From Hydractinia symbiolongicarpus (lineage: Eukaryota; Cnidaria; Hydrozoa; Anthoathecata; Hydractiniidae), in contig NC_079880.1 of NCBI RefSeq assembly GCF_029227915.1, forward strand, positions 20,150,501 to 20,214,500: DNA of 64,000 nt, in the 5' to 3' direction. A program made the translations under genes and the position numbers. Of the stretch, positions 43,700 through 59,453 are shown one piece after another (the stretch's first letter is position 1; each line of letters begins with the position of its first letter). The notes beneath the pieces are model-generated. The model worked only from the letters and a program-made list of their open reading frames with translations, was not told the origin of the DNA and did not search any database.

Positions 43700-43939
43700 T
43701 AGGGTCCTGGAAAAGACGTTTTAGTGTATTTAAAGCTCTCATTATAAGCTCCCATTTGTGCCACAAAGTCATGCAAGCACAGCAATCGCTCAGGTAGTCA
43801 GACACCCAAAGCATTAATCCAATTGTCATGCTGCGCGCTAAGCAGGAAGGATCAATTTACACTTCATGCTAGTTCTGGGCATTTAAATAACGACATACAG
43901 CACTGGAAGCAAATCTCTATCACAAAGCCACCAATCAGT
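43700..43939 (-). mobile_element. tRNA-derived SINE, reversed, in MFS copy D 3' flank
   Basis: Diverged and shorter form of the SINE at 20552, in the same position relative to the gene (CAAGCACAGCAATCGCTCAG shared). This shows the insertion preceded the A/B versus D split. Confidence 0.75.
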
Positions 43940-46900
43940 AGGTCTGCTAGCAATTTCGGAAAACAAACGTTTCATTCACATGATGAACTAGTTTTGGACG
44001 TAAATGAAATTTTTTTAACTTCTGACCCCATTTTGGTCTGAATATGTACTGACAAAAGATCTTTTTGATATACTCTTTCATCACAATTGAGTTTGTCGTA
44101 ATTTTACTTTCGTGTGAAAATCGATTTCATGTGCAGAAAACGTCAGGTGACAGCGCTTTAAGTCTTCAAAAATCCCATTAACAATTAAATACCCATCCTT
44201 GCATCGGATGTTCGTCTAACAATATTGCGCTTGATTGATTTTTTCCTTAAAAAATGCAAATATTTTAGCCAATTTAACAAATTGCTGCCCTTCAAAATTG
44301 AACGATACTTTGAGCATAGAAATGTTTTCAATGTAAAATCTGGACAAATGTTTCCGTGCAAAGTATTTAAAGTCTATGGCTATCCTATGGCTTTTTGGAT
44401 AAGTTTTATCATAGATTAAATGTGTACTATAAAAATTTTTTTCTTCGAGAATTCGATATATCATGCTATATCACCGTGTGCTGAAAGGTTATTAGCCAAG
44501 ATCAATTTTGTAACATCTCTGCACTAAATGTATGTTAATAATAATGCTTTTCATGTAATTAAAAACCATTATACTGTACAAAAAATTCTATAGGATCAAT
44601 GATAACATATCTCTACAGCAGAAAAAGTATGCAAATACCGGCAACAACAGTAGGAAGGGAAAGATATAGGAGAGGCGAAGAAAAAAACTAATTTGCGGCA
44701 GCCGGAAAATAAATTTTAAGCGAGAAAAATTTTTTATAGATTTTTAAATACTAAAATCTACTAGGGTAACTACTATAATAACAAATAAATAACTATATTT
44801 CATAACAAAGTATCTGTATATTTTCCTAACCACATTTTTACAAAATCGTCATGGCTGTACAGGATGAAAATAAGTAGTTTTTGGATGTACTTACTAGTAA
44901 AAATAAAATAAAAACATCTATACTGAGCATATTTTACGTACTGTAATAATAACGCGTTTTATATAACCTTAAGAAATATCTGTTATGACCAACAACAATA
45001 TTTTTTTCATGTTTTAAGTCTTTTTTTCACAAAATACTACGAGCTTAGAACGATGAAATTTGCTATGATAAGATGGCGCCAAATTTGAATAAATATACAG
45101 ACTGCGAACATTCAACAACAAATCGAACGCCCAATATGGTGGGTTTATTTTTATTCACGAATAATTACTTTTATCTTTACTCACAGAGTAAATATCAATT
45201 TGTTCAGTACGTTCAGTAGGATAAAATAATAAAAATCTTCTTCGCAAGTTGTTCCACTTTTTTTTCCTATTTTGATCTTTCATTTTTTTGATTCATTATT
45301 TTGTGCGTATTGACCCGTGATCATCACAATAAGGAGGAATGTATTCAATTGTTTTATAATGCAGCCACCCGCTTGGCAAGTACGTAAAAATACTGAATTA
45401 AGATATTCAGCGCTCACAAAGATGTAAACAAAACTGGTATTTTTAACAGACTTATATTTTGGGTCTAGTGTGATGTCGTTCTGCAAGGTTTTAGGTAAAA
45501 ATTTACCATTTTCATGTCAAAAACATGAAGTATTTATAACCCTACGAATATATGCAATCAAAACATTCTTAGTCTTTTTTAGAATGTTTTCTGTTATGAT
45601 GGCTGAAACATGTATATTAATTCATTATACTATAGAGCTGACCATGCCAGTCGGACTGGTCTTTAAAACCAACACAGTCATCATGAACTTTTATACCGCA
45701 GCCGTGCCGTGCGCAGTTCGCCTCTTCTTTAATACTAGAACCTGAGACAATAAATGACATTACTTCTATCTCTAACGAACGGTAAAAAACGCAGCCACGC
45801 TATGGATTTGCTTGCCAGAGGATTTGCTTGCCAGATTTCTCAAAACTGATTACCTTTAGTTATGTGATGAGTCAATTAAAATGGAAATTCATATTATTTT
45901 CTTATGTAGTAAAACAAATGCCAACAAATCATTGTGTAAAAGAAGGTTATAAGATTGACAAATAAATGTGCAAATCATAAAAGTTTACTTTGTAAAGCAA
46001 TAAAAGGGACCGAGGTGTTAACAATAGAAAAATAGTTGAAGATGTGGTTAATGTGGTTAATAAAAACCAAAAAGAATAACAACAAAGATAACAATAAGAT
46101 ACCTGGCACTTGTGCCGTTTGCACCCCTCTGTGTTATAAAAAACAATGCAATTAGCAAAAATAAAAACTATTACTAACAATAAAAACAATACCTCCTGCT
46201 TGTTAAATGTGCGTATGATGTATGCGTGTATTATATGTCTGTGCTTGTTGTTATTATATTCTAAAAAACAATGATAATAAGGACATACGGAAAATAACAA
46301 TTTTAAGTTGTTAAATAAAAGATTGACCATATGTAACATACCTTTCCCCTAGACCTCCGGACTTTTTAGGAGGACAGCCTCCCTTTGTGGATCATTATCC
46401 ATATTATTATTTTTACTAAAAAGAAATGTAACATTTTAAGCTGTAGTGCTAAGAGGTTTTATCAACATCTATAATACAAAACAACAAACAGATAAAATTG
46501 GACATCTAAAATTATGTGACAGTGGATCTTCACCTATTTGAAATTTGATAAAGTTTTCCAATATCTCTTTAATATAAAATATAAATATAAAAACATACCA
46601 GAGAAAAATTAAAAATGAAACATGAATCTTTTTTATTAAACATATCGGATACACAGAACATCAGAATTATTCTTGGTCGCTTCGCATTGATTGATAATTT
46701 TTTGTTTGTTGACAAAAGATGTTGATAAGTTCGGGTATCTCATTAAATATTTCCGAATATCTCTTTATTATTGTGCCTAACAATGTGAAAAATATTTAAA
46801 TACTCCCTTTATTTACTACTTCAATCTACAACAGTGTCTCTCACAATAAGTGAGAGACACACAATAACTATATAAATGTTTGTACAAAACTACTTTGAAA

Positions 46901-47076
46901 ACACACCGACTGGGTCCATGCCCTGGCTTTTAGTTCATAATTAGCATGTAAGCAGTACATGTAGAAACACAAAAGGGTTCAACTTCTTTGCTGATTAGAA
47001 GTTAGTAATTACATATAGTTTTTCCACCACTTCGAATTTAAGTGACTTTACAAGAAATGTAAAAATCAATTTACTC
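43940..47076. other. MFS copy D 3' flank and spacer
   Basis: Homology to the copy A flank continues to about 44,665. From there to 47,076 I see no gene; there is a 27-bp hairpin at 46834-46860 (GTGTCTCTCAC, AATAA loop) and one GGGACCGAGGTG motif near 46,006. Confidence 0.5.
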
Positions 47077-47472
47077 TTAGGGAGCGTTTACATATTACTT
47101 AATCAAGTAGGGGGAGGGTGGTCATCGAAACTGCTTATCCTTGATTATGGGGGAGACGGGAGTAGTTTGATGGCATAAGCAAATCATAAAAAATTAACAG
47201 CATATTTTATCATGAGTGTGAAAAATATCAACTATCTAAAGCGTTTTTATTCGCCATATTCTATATCTTGCATATAAAATATAAAAGCAAAATTGTTAAT
47301 ATTCGTGTTTTTTTTACTGATTTTTTTGGTTTTTTTGGGGGGAGGGGGGTTAAGTAGATGTTGACGTAATTCTGGGAGGGGGTCAACCAAATGATTACGA
47401 CTGATTATATGGGGAAGGGAGGAGTAAAAAGTAGGCGAAAAATCGATTAGGTAATATGTGAACACTGCCTTA
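47077..47472. mobile_element. 396-bp MITE with 22-bp terminal inverted repeats and G-rich blocks
   Basis: Left end TTAGGGAGCGTTTACATATT (47077-47098). The right end 47451-47472 is its complement with a few mismatches (GTAATATGTGAACACTGCC). Inside are paired G-rich runs (GGGGGAGGG, GGGGGGAGGGGGG) and inverted GATTA words. No coding capacity. Confidence 0.8.
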
Positions 47473-48297
47473 ACTGAGGATACTGTAAATGTCTTTTTAA
47501 ACATTTTTAAAATTTAGTCACTCATTAAGTCATAATATTTTTATAAAAATTTATTGTGTTTTAAATAAACATGTATACGCTTATACGGTAATTACTTAAC
47601 GAAGTGCATCACGTGAAGGTAAGCCATGGGACTTTGCACTTCACCTAAAAGAAAAAAGATGCATGTCTAAAACAGCATTCAGAAAAATGTTTTTACTGTT
47701 TTTTTAGGATTTAAAAATAGCTTTAGACATTCTATAACTTTGAAAATGCAACTTGTATTTATTAGCAAAAGAGTAGTATCATCAGCCCCATTTTTTACTT
47801 TCACACATGAAAATACATTTTTTTACTTTTTCAAAGTAATACAAATGACTCAGAGAATAATTACTGATAAGCATACTAATATATTTTTCTTTTACCACTT
47901 CACTAACTCCAAGACAGTCATTTTTAAATTAAGTTTTCCCCTGCACTTTTAAGATGCTATGAACCCTAATTATGGTTTTTTGATGTGCCTTACAAATTCG
48001 TAAGTCATGGGTGCACCAGATAGCAACATGTCCCCCATGGACAGTGCACGCCACTCTCATGTTGCACAAAAGGGCATTTCAGTACAATTTCTCTAACACG
48101 TCAACCTCTTTCACTTTGTACAACATGGCAGATAGATATAAAGTGCAAAATATTGAATTTTTGCTAAGCTTTTAATATTTGCATCAATGTCTACTACAAT
48201 ATTATATGAATTATGAAAGAATTTGACGGTAAACAATATTTTGAGAGTAACATTTCCCATTTTAAAAACCTTGCTTAGATTAGGGAACAATACTTAC
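47473..48297. other. Spacer beside the Helitron remnant
   Basis: AT-rich with no gene recognised. It may contain the 3' end of the Helitron, but I could not place a CTRR end with a hairpin. Confidence 0.4.
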
Positions 48298-50613
48298 TCA
48301 AACATCATTAAATGCCCTTGCTCTAGAAAAAGCAACATACAACTGTGCATGAAAAAAGCATGGTCTGCCCAACATTATACCAAACTTTTCAAAGGTTTGA
48401 CCTTGTGTCTTCTTTATTGTCATAGCATAAGACAGCATTAATGGAAGTTGTCTGCGACCCAAAACAAAAGGCATACCTGTTTCCAAAGGTGCAAGTTGCA
48501 CCCTTGGAATAAGTAAACTGTCTCCAATAGGATTGCCAGTATGTACTTCAGCATCGACACAGTTGTCGTGAAGATATCTTACAATTACGCGAGTGCCATT
48601 ACATAAGCCTTTATTTATGTGTTTTTTTTCTTTATAAAATAATAATGACACCCAATTTTAATTTAAGACATAAAGCATATCTGAAGGTGTGATACTATTT
48701 AAACAATTCTACCGGATATTGATTCCGTTTATCCTCATCATCACACACAACATCATGTGCACTGAGATAAAAAATTTTCTTCACCCGGCAACAAGGCCAA
48801 CACCTTATCAATAATGATAAGTGAATCATCATTTTCATGTGTTAGTATTACAGATGATGCCATATCTTCTGGGTAAAAATCCCTAAACAAAGTATCAACA
48901 ATACGTTGATTTTGTTGTAACACACAATTAGGTGGCACTTCAATTCCACCTTGAAATGGTGGTTGTTCCCGAACTGGTAAAACACTTTTTCCAAGTTGCA
49001 GAACCCATGTTGCAAATTCTTGTTCTTGGCCTTGTTCTTATGTTGTAAGTTAATTTAAATTATGCAACCAAGTGCCATAGTGGAGAACTTTTTAGGCACA
49101 TATCAACAATTTCAGTTGGTTTTCCTATTCTTACAACAGCCAATAACAGTGAAAAATAACCACCTAAAAGAACAACTTTACCTCCAAATAGAAGTTCGCG
49201 GTTGAAAATGCCTTTAAGAAAACAAACATGAATAAAAAGCATGCTTAGGAATCATTGAAGATTCATCAAGTAAAAAAATATTTTTTGCCGTAGCTCAACA
49301 GCATAAGCAGACACCGAAGTCATGTTGCATGTACTGTATTCTAAAATAGGAGCTGGTAACCGAAACAACTTATGTATGGTGGTACCATTATTCAAAAGAG
49401 TTGCTGCTATACCAGTAAATGCAGCAGTTCCAACATTAAAACCGATGGCTAAAATTTTGGAAATAAGGTTATTATAAGTAAATGTTTTATTACTGCCACC
49501 AGCACCTTCTAAATAATACAAACGGTTATTATGGGCCGAACTGTTCGCAACATTTACAATAACTTCTATAGCTGCATCGGCCAGTGCTGTCTGTTCTTCA
49601 GTAAATTGAGCTCTCAGTTGAGAAGCTGTTCTCTACAGTCATTATTTTCAGGACGTGCCATTCTCTCATTGAGAACCCTATCTGCTTCATAGATATAAAC
49701 TTGGTTAAAAACAAGAGTTTGGCCCTCAGATGGGTTAAAATACCCAACACGATGCCATATTTGACCGCAGATACGAAAGCATGGTGGTCCAAGGCCAGGG
49801 GGAGGACGAGGATTTGGTCCAAATAAGGTAAACGAAACTGCACTATTATACTTACGTATACTGACTTGAAAATTGCGTGCCTGAGCAGTATCACTATTTG
49901 TTAACAGTTGCCTTAGTTGCTCAGGGTAAGGAGACAAATTATCAAGTGCGACAGCATTTGAAACACTCTTCGTTTTCAAACTTTACAGCTTGACAATACC
50001 CACAATTTTTGTCCATAACAGCTAAGTAAAAAACATTAGGCAATGCATATTGACGTGCTACATTATAATATGGGGCATTTCTGCGAGCGCGAACATCTTG
50101 TCTTCTATTTGCAACCTGCTCGAACTTCTGCCTTTGTCGAACAACAGTTTGCCTTTCAGCATCTCGAGCACGTCTATTGGCAGCCTGATAACTATTTTCT
50201 AAACGATGTGCAGCAGCTTGCCTTTCAGCATCTTGAGCACGCCTATTGGCAACTTGCTCGTTACTTTCAGCATAACGAACTGCTGTCTGTCTTACAGCAT
50301 TACTATAACGCCTGCTGTAGACTTGTTCAACAGTTTCAGTACAACGCAAACATGCAACACGTTGTGCAAGTCTACGTCTAGCTGAAGACACATCACTAAT
50401 TGATGCACGTGGTATGAGATTTAACTGCACTTAATGTGGCAGTTCAGCATGTTGAGCTGGCATTTGGCCCATAATGATACCTACTAACCTCTGGTTATTT
50501 CCAGAGCGTTGCAAGACAAACCTACCAGCATTATTAAAAACCCTAAAACCACGTACAGGGTTGTTAGTGTTATTACTACTTTCTAATGGGTTTGACATTG
50601 GAGAAAAATACAC
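48298..50613 (-). pseudogene. Helitron remnant: N-terminal region fused to PIF1-like helicase, Rep domain missing
   Basis: Minus-strand pieces in order: 50430-49942, arginine-rich repeats such as EQVANRRAQDAERQ and a CGYCQAVKFENE zinc-knuckle-like end; 49979-49614, the Helitron N-terminal domain (GPPCFRICGQIWHRVG, YIYEADRVLNERM); 49600-49252, helicase start with Walker A GAGGSNKT and TGIAATLL; 49242-49060, FGGKVVLLGGYF (motif II, normally GGDF); 48938-48753, LTHENDD and LLPGEE; 48651-48298, LCNGTRVIV, MTIKKTQGQTFEKFG and QLYVAFSRARAF. Stops and frame changes separate the pieces. The HUH/Rep nickase, normally hundreds of residues between the N-terminal domain and helicase, is absent. The Gly before the Walker A Lys is Asn. 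It is not functional as it stands. Confidence 0.88.
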
Positions 50614-53087
<2,474 letters not shown>

Positions 53088-53412
53088 CGGCTTTATTATA
53101 GCTCATGTTAAGTTCATTAAGCTCGGAATAGCTTTATGAGGTGTTGTGACAACACTGCTTGATAAATTCAGAAAGAAAGTTACTAACAAATTATCATAAT
53201 TGTTTTTTTGCAAAAGTCATTTATACCTTCTTGCAGCTGCTTCCAGCTTCATTAATTTTTCACAGGCGGAGTAGGAACGTTCGTTAGAAAGCAACAAAAG
53301 TTGTCAGAGATTCCGGTATTGGAAGCTTACGCCAAGGCAAATTTAACATTTAACAGGTTAAAATTTAATAAATCATGTTTACATTACTCTGGTATAAACT
53401 TTCTTTTCCTAG

Positions 53413-53995
53413 ATGAAGTTTGTTGTAGTGATGCTTGCGGTTATTGCGAACGTCGCCGCTTGTAACACTTACTCAGAAGAAAGAGGTATGCTCAAACAGT
53501 AAATTTTTAGTGTTTAAAAACCAATCTTTCGTTGCAAAGTAGTAGTAGTCAACAACTGAGGCTACCCGGACAATTATTTCCAGACACTACGAAGTCGGTT
53601 CTGCTGTTTTTAAGGCTCTCAGCAATCTTGAAATTTCTTCCAAATACACACAACGGCATTAAGAAGGGATCGAATTACTTAACGACATTTAGTAAGAGTA
53701 GATACGACGGCTTCTTTGACATGCATTGGTCACTCTACCGACTAAGCTACCGATCCTCATATATTCGCGCTGGATTGTAGTAATGAAACTTTATTTACCT
53801 TTAGACGTCGAATCTCGTATATACCAGGAAGGATACAGAAATGGCTACGCTTACGCACAGTTATGTAAGCTTACCCGTAGCACAAAGTATTGCAATGGTT
53901 GTCGTGATTATCTGTCAAGCTGCTATTATGATGGCAATTGCGCTGGTGGAAAAAAATGCAGGAGAGGACTTTGGTCGTACTCATGCAATAACTAA
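53413..53995 (+). CDS. Small secreted eight-cysteine protein (two exons)
   Basis: Exon 1, 53413-53485, encodes a signal peptide (MKFVVVMLAVIANVAA) and lies directly after an acceptor CTTTTCCTAG, so a 5' UTR exon is expected upstream. Exon 2, 53805-53995, joins in phase 1 (G+AC gives Asp). The predicted protein has 87 residues with cysteines at 17, 45, 54, 57, 64, 70, 76 and 85, enough for four disulfides, and a tail rich in Gly, Lys and Arg (CAGGKKCRRGLWSYSC). I know no family with this spacing. A secreted defence, venom or signalling role are all possible and none is shown. Confidence 0.75.
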
Positions 53996-56900
53996 TTTCT
54001 AGCATTTGTGTATTGCGTATTTCCTAATTATGCTGAGATTTACAAATGTTTCTTTTTTGATCTCTTTCTAACCCTTGATATACTAGGCGGGGCAGGTTCC
54101 GCCTTCTGCTGTTTCTTGACAATAATTTTGTTTATATTTTTGTCCACGCTTTTGTCAATAATTTGTCAATGTTTTCCGGAGCGAACCGAAAGTGTAAAGC
54201 ACGTTTGCTACGCGAAGTATAACAAGGCAGTTATTGAGATCCTCAAAATTTTCGTGTAAAAAAAACGGCCTTACTAGAGTTGGGAATATTAGAGATGTGA
54301 GTATAAAAGAAAAACAAAATACCGCTGAATTACACAAAATTGTTTTTTCAGTGTTGTATAGTCTGCACCACACGGTCATGGGTTAAAAGGCTTTTTTAAC
54401 CGTTTATAAAGGCGCGTATCACCCCTATCGCAAAGAAATCAACATACACTTTTTTTGATTGGATTCAAAGTCCTGAAGGAGTTACGACTTTTACAAAATT
54501 TTGAAGATCCAAAAGTTACTAAAGCTAGAAATAATAGTACTTTAATTTCTTTAATTTCTTGTGTCGTTTTCTAGTCGCCATATTTAACGATTTCCTTGAT
54601 CACTCATTCCGGCGAAGAAGTTGGTTGTCGCAAAATAATCGTTTTCGGTCGTGGGTAAACAGACGGTCTTACCTTTGCTTTTGAAAATCAATAAATCAGG
54701 GGCAAAACAAAACAACAAAGAAATCGTAGGTATATCCCTCTTCCTTGTGATAATTATTGTTTATCATGTGTTCTTCCATTTATTAAAATGTATGGCTAGA
54801 GTTAGTGCATAATCTTTTCCAATTCTTCAAACGGAGTCAAGTGCCCAAAGTGAGACTTAAAGATAGGTAAAAAAGTTTTTCCTCAATCAAGTGACTTGTT
54901 TTGTTGTTACTTGAACCTCATTACTTTAAAAAAAAAATTTATGCAAGTTATTTGCTATTACTTGAAACTACCCTTTCAGTTTAAAGAACTCCCTATGACC
55001 GGTAAAATATAACAACTACTGTAAGCTTTAGGATAGAAACTTTAAACTTACACCATATCTCTATTTTACCAATTTTGACGCCTAACAACATCAGAGTTTC
55101 AGGTTTTCTGCATTTTGTCATATGAAATAGGCAAAAAAACATATATACATGCATCAGGCAAAAATCCAACTTTTTTGTCAACATAATTTGTCTTTCAGAA
55201 ACGTAAGGACGGTGAAGATGGATGTAATGGTTGGCACCGTAATTTATTAACTGATAGCTATTTTATTTCCATCCGGTTAATAGGAGGAATCTGTACCGTT
55301 CTTTGGCTACGAATCTTTAACGATTGGCTTTACACGGTACGGTATAACTGATTAAGTAACACCTGTAATAGTAGAAAAAAATGTAAACAAGAAAGTTTGG
55401 CTAAGAATCCCAAAAGGATAAAATCAGCAAACAACAACAGTTGTTTTAAATCTTCCAACGAAGTTTATCTGTTCACATTTCTAAATTAATGAAGCTTTTT
55501 TTTATAATATCGAGAGTTTAAAAACACATATTTTGTAGCTACATGCTTTTACATAACATCATAAAAGGAAAAACAATGTGATCTAGAAATGTTGATAACT
55601 TTAAATCTTTTTTGTAGATGGACGTATAAATGATTTTTCATAAAAAGATCAAATAGACTATGCAATGACTTATCACACGTTTTTATTTTTGTCTTTGAAA
55701 AATTAACTGTATGCGATCAAACCCAGATCTTTTTGTACTACCTAGCTGATGATGTATATCAGGTTTCTGGTGAGTTGTAGCAATGCAGATTCAAGAGACT
55801 TGTTGCGTGTAAGATTTGGTTCATTTTTGTTTTTTTGTAATCAGTTTAACTCATTTGTTGTTGTTTGATGAAGGTGACCATAAACAACCAATCTAATTTA
55901 TCCACAACACTCTGCTGAAGGGTAATAATCTTAGAAAGACATTATAACGCAAAACCTTTAATAACATGTTCAAAATATGGTTAACGAAAAATCACTTTTA
56001 AAAATTAGTACCTTGAAAGGTGTCAAAAATACCTCCATCTGCTAAATATTAAAGTTTCCAGCAGCTCTCAGTAACAGCTCAATAACAGTTATTTAACAAT
56101 ATAAATAACTCCGCACATTATCTTCCTAAGTGCTGCAAAGATGATGCATGCAGCTTTTCTTTCCATCGTACATTTGTGGATTCCTTAGCACAAAATAAAT
56201 TCTGGTAAAAGCTGTACAAAAAATGGCAATATGAGATCACTTCCAAAAGCATGAAATATAAGGACACTACCATCGCCTTTTCCAAAAGCTGCCATGCAAT
56301 GAGGTAGAAATAATGTCCCAGATAACGTATTTAAAAAAAAGAAAAAGACGAATATATTTATAGAAAATGTTTATTTTTAAATCTTAAATGGGTGTTTATG
56401 AGTCGTATTTATCTCAAAAGTTCTCACACTGTAGGATTCGTGGCCCACATTTATATGATAATATTGGTTTTCATGTTTTCGTATTTAATGAAATAAACGT
56501 GAACTTGGTTACTTGGACGACGTTACTGCCATTATTATAGGTGCGATTATAGTGGTGTTTTTGAATAAAAAAATCCCGGTTATTTATATTGGTTTTTGGC
56601 TTACAAGTTGACTTATATAATTCCACAATTATATAAGTCCTGTCTTTTAACAAGCCTCCTCTGTTCTAATAAAACCAATGTTATAATGACCCTATCGACA
56701 ATTAATCTCCTGCGGGGTGCTTACTTTGCACCATTTAGGATAGTTTCATTCTTTTAATAAAGATCGGTGCAGGATTTAAATATTTGTAGGATTTGTTAAG
56801 CTTGTGGTAACTTTAAACTTTTTATTCTCAGTAACATTATGATAGCCAACAAAGTTACCAAACATTTCCAAGCAGTTATTTCGTTCATTCAAAACAAATA

Positions 56901-58751
56901 CAAATAAAACAACAATAGCAACAAAATATTAACTATTTTCCAGAATTTTATAATTACAAAAGGAGTTCAGGAGAGATTGTGTAATCGTTAACTCAATTTA
57001 CCTAAGTATAATACAATTTTAAAGTTAATTATTAAATTATTTGGCAGCTTTAGATTCGGCTAACTACATGTCTTTACCAGGATTGGATTTAGTAATTACA
57101 AAGAAGTTCAGGAGAGATTGTAATCGTTATTTCAATTTACCCAAACAAACTACATAGCGCAGAGCATAGCAAACAAATTACATAGCACATGTGTCATAGC
57201 ACAGAGCGAACATATTGATAAAATATGGCATGATTCTTGGTGGGCAGGTTTGTTTAAATCATACTTAACTGTTAATATTTCAAATTATGAACTGATAGCG
57301 ATTTTTAACCGGTTTCTACTGAAATCCGTAGCGCTAATTCGCGAAACAGCCTTCACGGCAGGCTTTATACAACACGGTATGACATTTAACCTCATAGCAA
57401 CCATAATGGTAGCTATAAATGTAAACAAATAAGATTGCAGGAGAATCGGTAAAACATAGCCAGCTACATACTTATAGGCTTAAAAACAAATGGCAGTACA
57501 ACTGAAATTTCGAAACATCAAACCAGAAAAACAGTCATTTTAAGTCTTCTTAACAACTACGTCCATCCAATTCACGATTCCTATTAAGTGGTCACAAAAA
57601 CATTTAAAGTTTAAAATCATATCACACGGCTTCATGTAAACAGCAAGAACGCATGCCAGACCTAATCAGTTCGAACAACCGTGGTAAACGTCTTTGCAAA
57701 ATTTCAAAAGCGTACATCTATTTCATCATCAAAAATGTTAATAATTTTGAATCCATGTTTAATGGTGCACACATAAATAACTGCGTTTTTATAATGATGA
57801 TTTACAAGCACAATGAGCAACAATCAAAATCGCGTCAAATTTCTGTGATTAACTCTTCTTTGACTTGTTTTGAAAGAACACACTTTGGTTGAAAAAACGC
57901 TTAAAAATTTTTATTTATAGATATTCGAATGTGGAATTGAATGTAAAATTGGATCGTGTATCATATAAAAATTGCGTGCCGCACCTTAACTCTTCCAATG
58001 ACTAGTATGTATTTAAATGCAACGTGCTCAGCAGAAAATGTTTATTTGGAAGTCTAGTCAAATTTCTAACTAACGCTCTGTTAGGATAAAATAAACCGGA
58101 AATTCAAGAAGATGCAAATTTATATTACATCTAAGGGTAAGTATTTTTACAATAAAAATTCTAAAAATGCAAAATCCTTTTGCAAAGGACGAATGAAACT
58201 TTACAAATTATAGTTTAACAAAGCCACGTGTTTGCTTCTGTTAGCAATAGATTAAAGAAATAATATTCTGTGGAAGAAAAAAATGCTAAATTGGCGTTAA
58301 CAAAAAGAATCTCCAGAATTTTGAAAAATGTGAAATTAATTAAATTTTTATTGAAATTTCGGAATTACAGAGACCTTACTGACTTTTTGTAATGTATATG
58401 CAAAAAAATTAGAAACGAGTTGGACTAACCTAAAATGCGAAATAAAATTCAGAAACATTCATACTTCTTTAACAAGAAATGCAGAATTTTGCAAGTATTA
58501 CTATCGGCATATTTGCACACTTTATTTTGCGTTTTTCTCTTCTGCATTTATGATAACTTTTAAGTTGGTACTTAATACATTTAGTGAAAGTTCTGCTTTG
58601 TCGTTAAAATGGTCATTTTATTGTCAGTGTGTGAAAATAAAGCAAAAGCTGTTCAACAGATGGGTTTCCGATACGCGCATTAACAATAGAACTTTTAAAG
58701 ACAATGCTTAGGTACATCTCTTTCTCCTTTGAACATCCTTGATTTCATAAA
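53996..58751. other. Long stretch without a supported gene
   Basis: AT-rich. A 50-bp direct repeat (TTACAAA-GAGTTCAGGAGAG) occurs at 56952-57003 and 57096-57143. Short open frames have no domain, no signal peptide and no matching splice sites. Confidence 0.5.
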
Positions 58752-59453
58752 TTAATGCAACTCTGAATGGGGTCCTCTACTAAGCAATATACTCCCATAA
58801 TAACGCCGTAGAGGCGTCGGATAAATGCGCCCATAATTTAGAGATAAATTATCTTCATTTAAACTGTCCTTGCATAATGGACATCCAGCGCTGTATGTCG
58901 TGTTTGATGCTTTAATACGTATCCACTGAATTAGACAAGACTCGTGATAACCATGACTACATTTCAATAGAATTATATCCCTTCCTGGCATAAAATATTC
59001 TAAACATATTGGACAAGTTTCGTTTATTGCTCCCTGAGGAAGACATGAAATAAAAGTCTTTAACTGATTGAAGAAAACTGTCCTTCTAGCTTCACCATAC
59101 ATGGCTCTCTTTGCATTTGGGAGATACATACAATTGACATACTCTGCTTCCTTTCCAGCTGGCGTAAGACATATGCAACATTTAGATAATTTTACTTTAG
59201 TCTGAATGAAATATGATGGTATGACATCGTACGTTCCAAGCAGCATTTCTGTTGACGAAGTCAACTCGTGTGTTTCCAAATTTAAATTGCCAATCCCACC
59301 ATCATGCTTAGTACACCGTTTCTGAAGTATTAATCCCTTGCATGAACAAATCATTCGGCATGGTAGAAACATGCTCATGAAGTACATACCACATAAAAAT
59401 ATAACAAGTGCGAACAGAAGAAGGACAAAGCCAACGGTTATTTGATCCGACAT
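58752..59453 (-). CDS. Membrane-anchored RING-H2 protein, probable E3 ubiquitin ligase
   Basis: The frame is open from 59537, but an acceptor TTTTCATTTAG (first exon base 59458) lies just before the ATG at 59451-59453, so I take MSDQITV as the start (233 residues) with a 5' UTR intron. One N-terminal helix (VGFVLLLFALVIFLCGMYF) is followed by a cysteine cluster (PCRMICSC) that could be palmitoylated. A CCIC-containing middle region comes next, then a C3H2C3 RING: CPIC, C-S-H, H-x2-C and CPLC, spaced C-x2-C-x14-C-x-H-x2-H-x2-C-x17-C-x2-C. The RING is near the C-terminus. The family normally recruits E2 enzymes to membrane substrates; the target here is unknown. Coding is in one exon. Confidence 0.88.
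   Translation of the reverse strand: MSDQITVGFVLLLFALVIFLCGMYFMSMFLPCRMICSCKGLILQKRCTKHDGGIGNLNLETHELTSSTEMLLGTYDVIPSYFIQTKVKLSKCCICLTPAGKEAEYVNCMYLPNAKRAMYGEARRTVFFNQLKTFISCLPQGAINETCPICLEYFMPGRDIILLKCSHGYHESCLIQWIRIKASNTTYSAGCPLCKDSLNEDNLSLNYGRIYPTPLRRYYGSILLSRGPHSELH

Noticed and set aside
54008-54259. Hydrophobic 83-residue frame after the secreted protein
   Set aside because: No splice or start context, no known domain, AT-rich composition like the spacer.
55190-55350. Acceptor-like TTGTCTTTCAG followed by a frame beginning KRKDGEDGCNGWH
   Set aside because: No partner exon or known domain; the frame ends within 50 codons.
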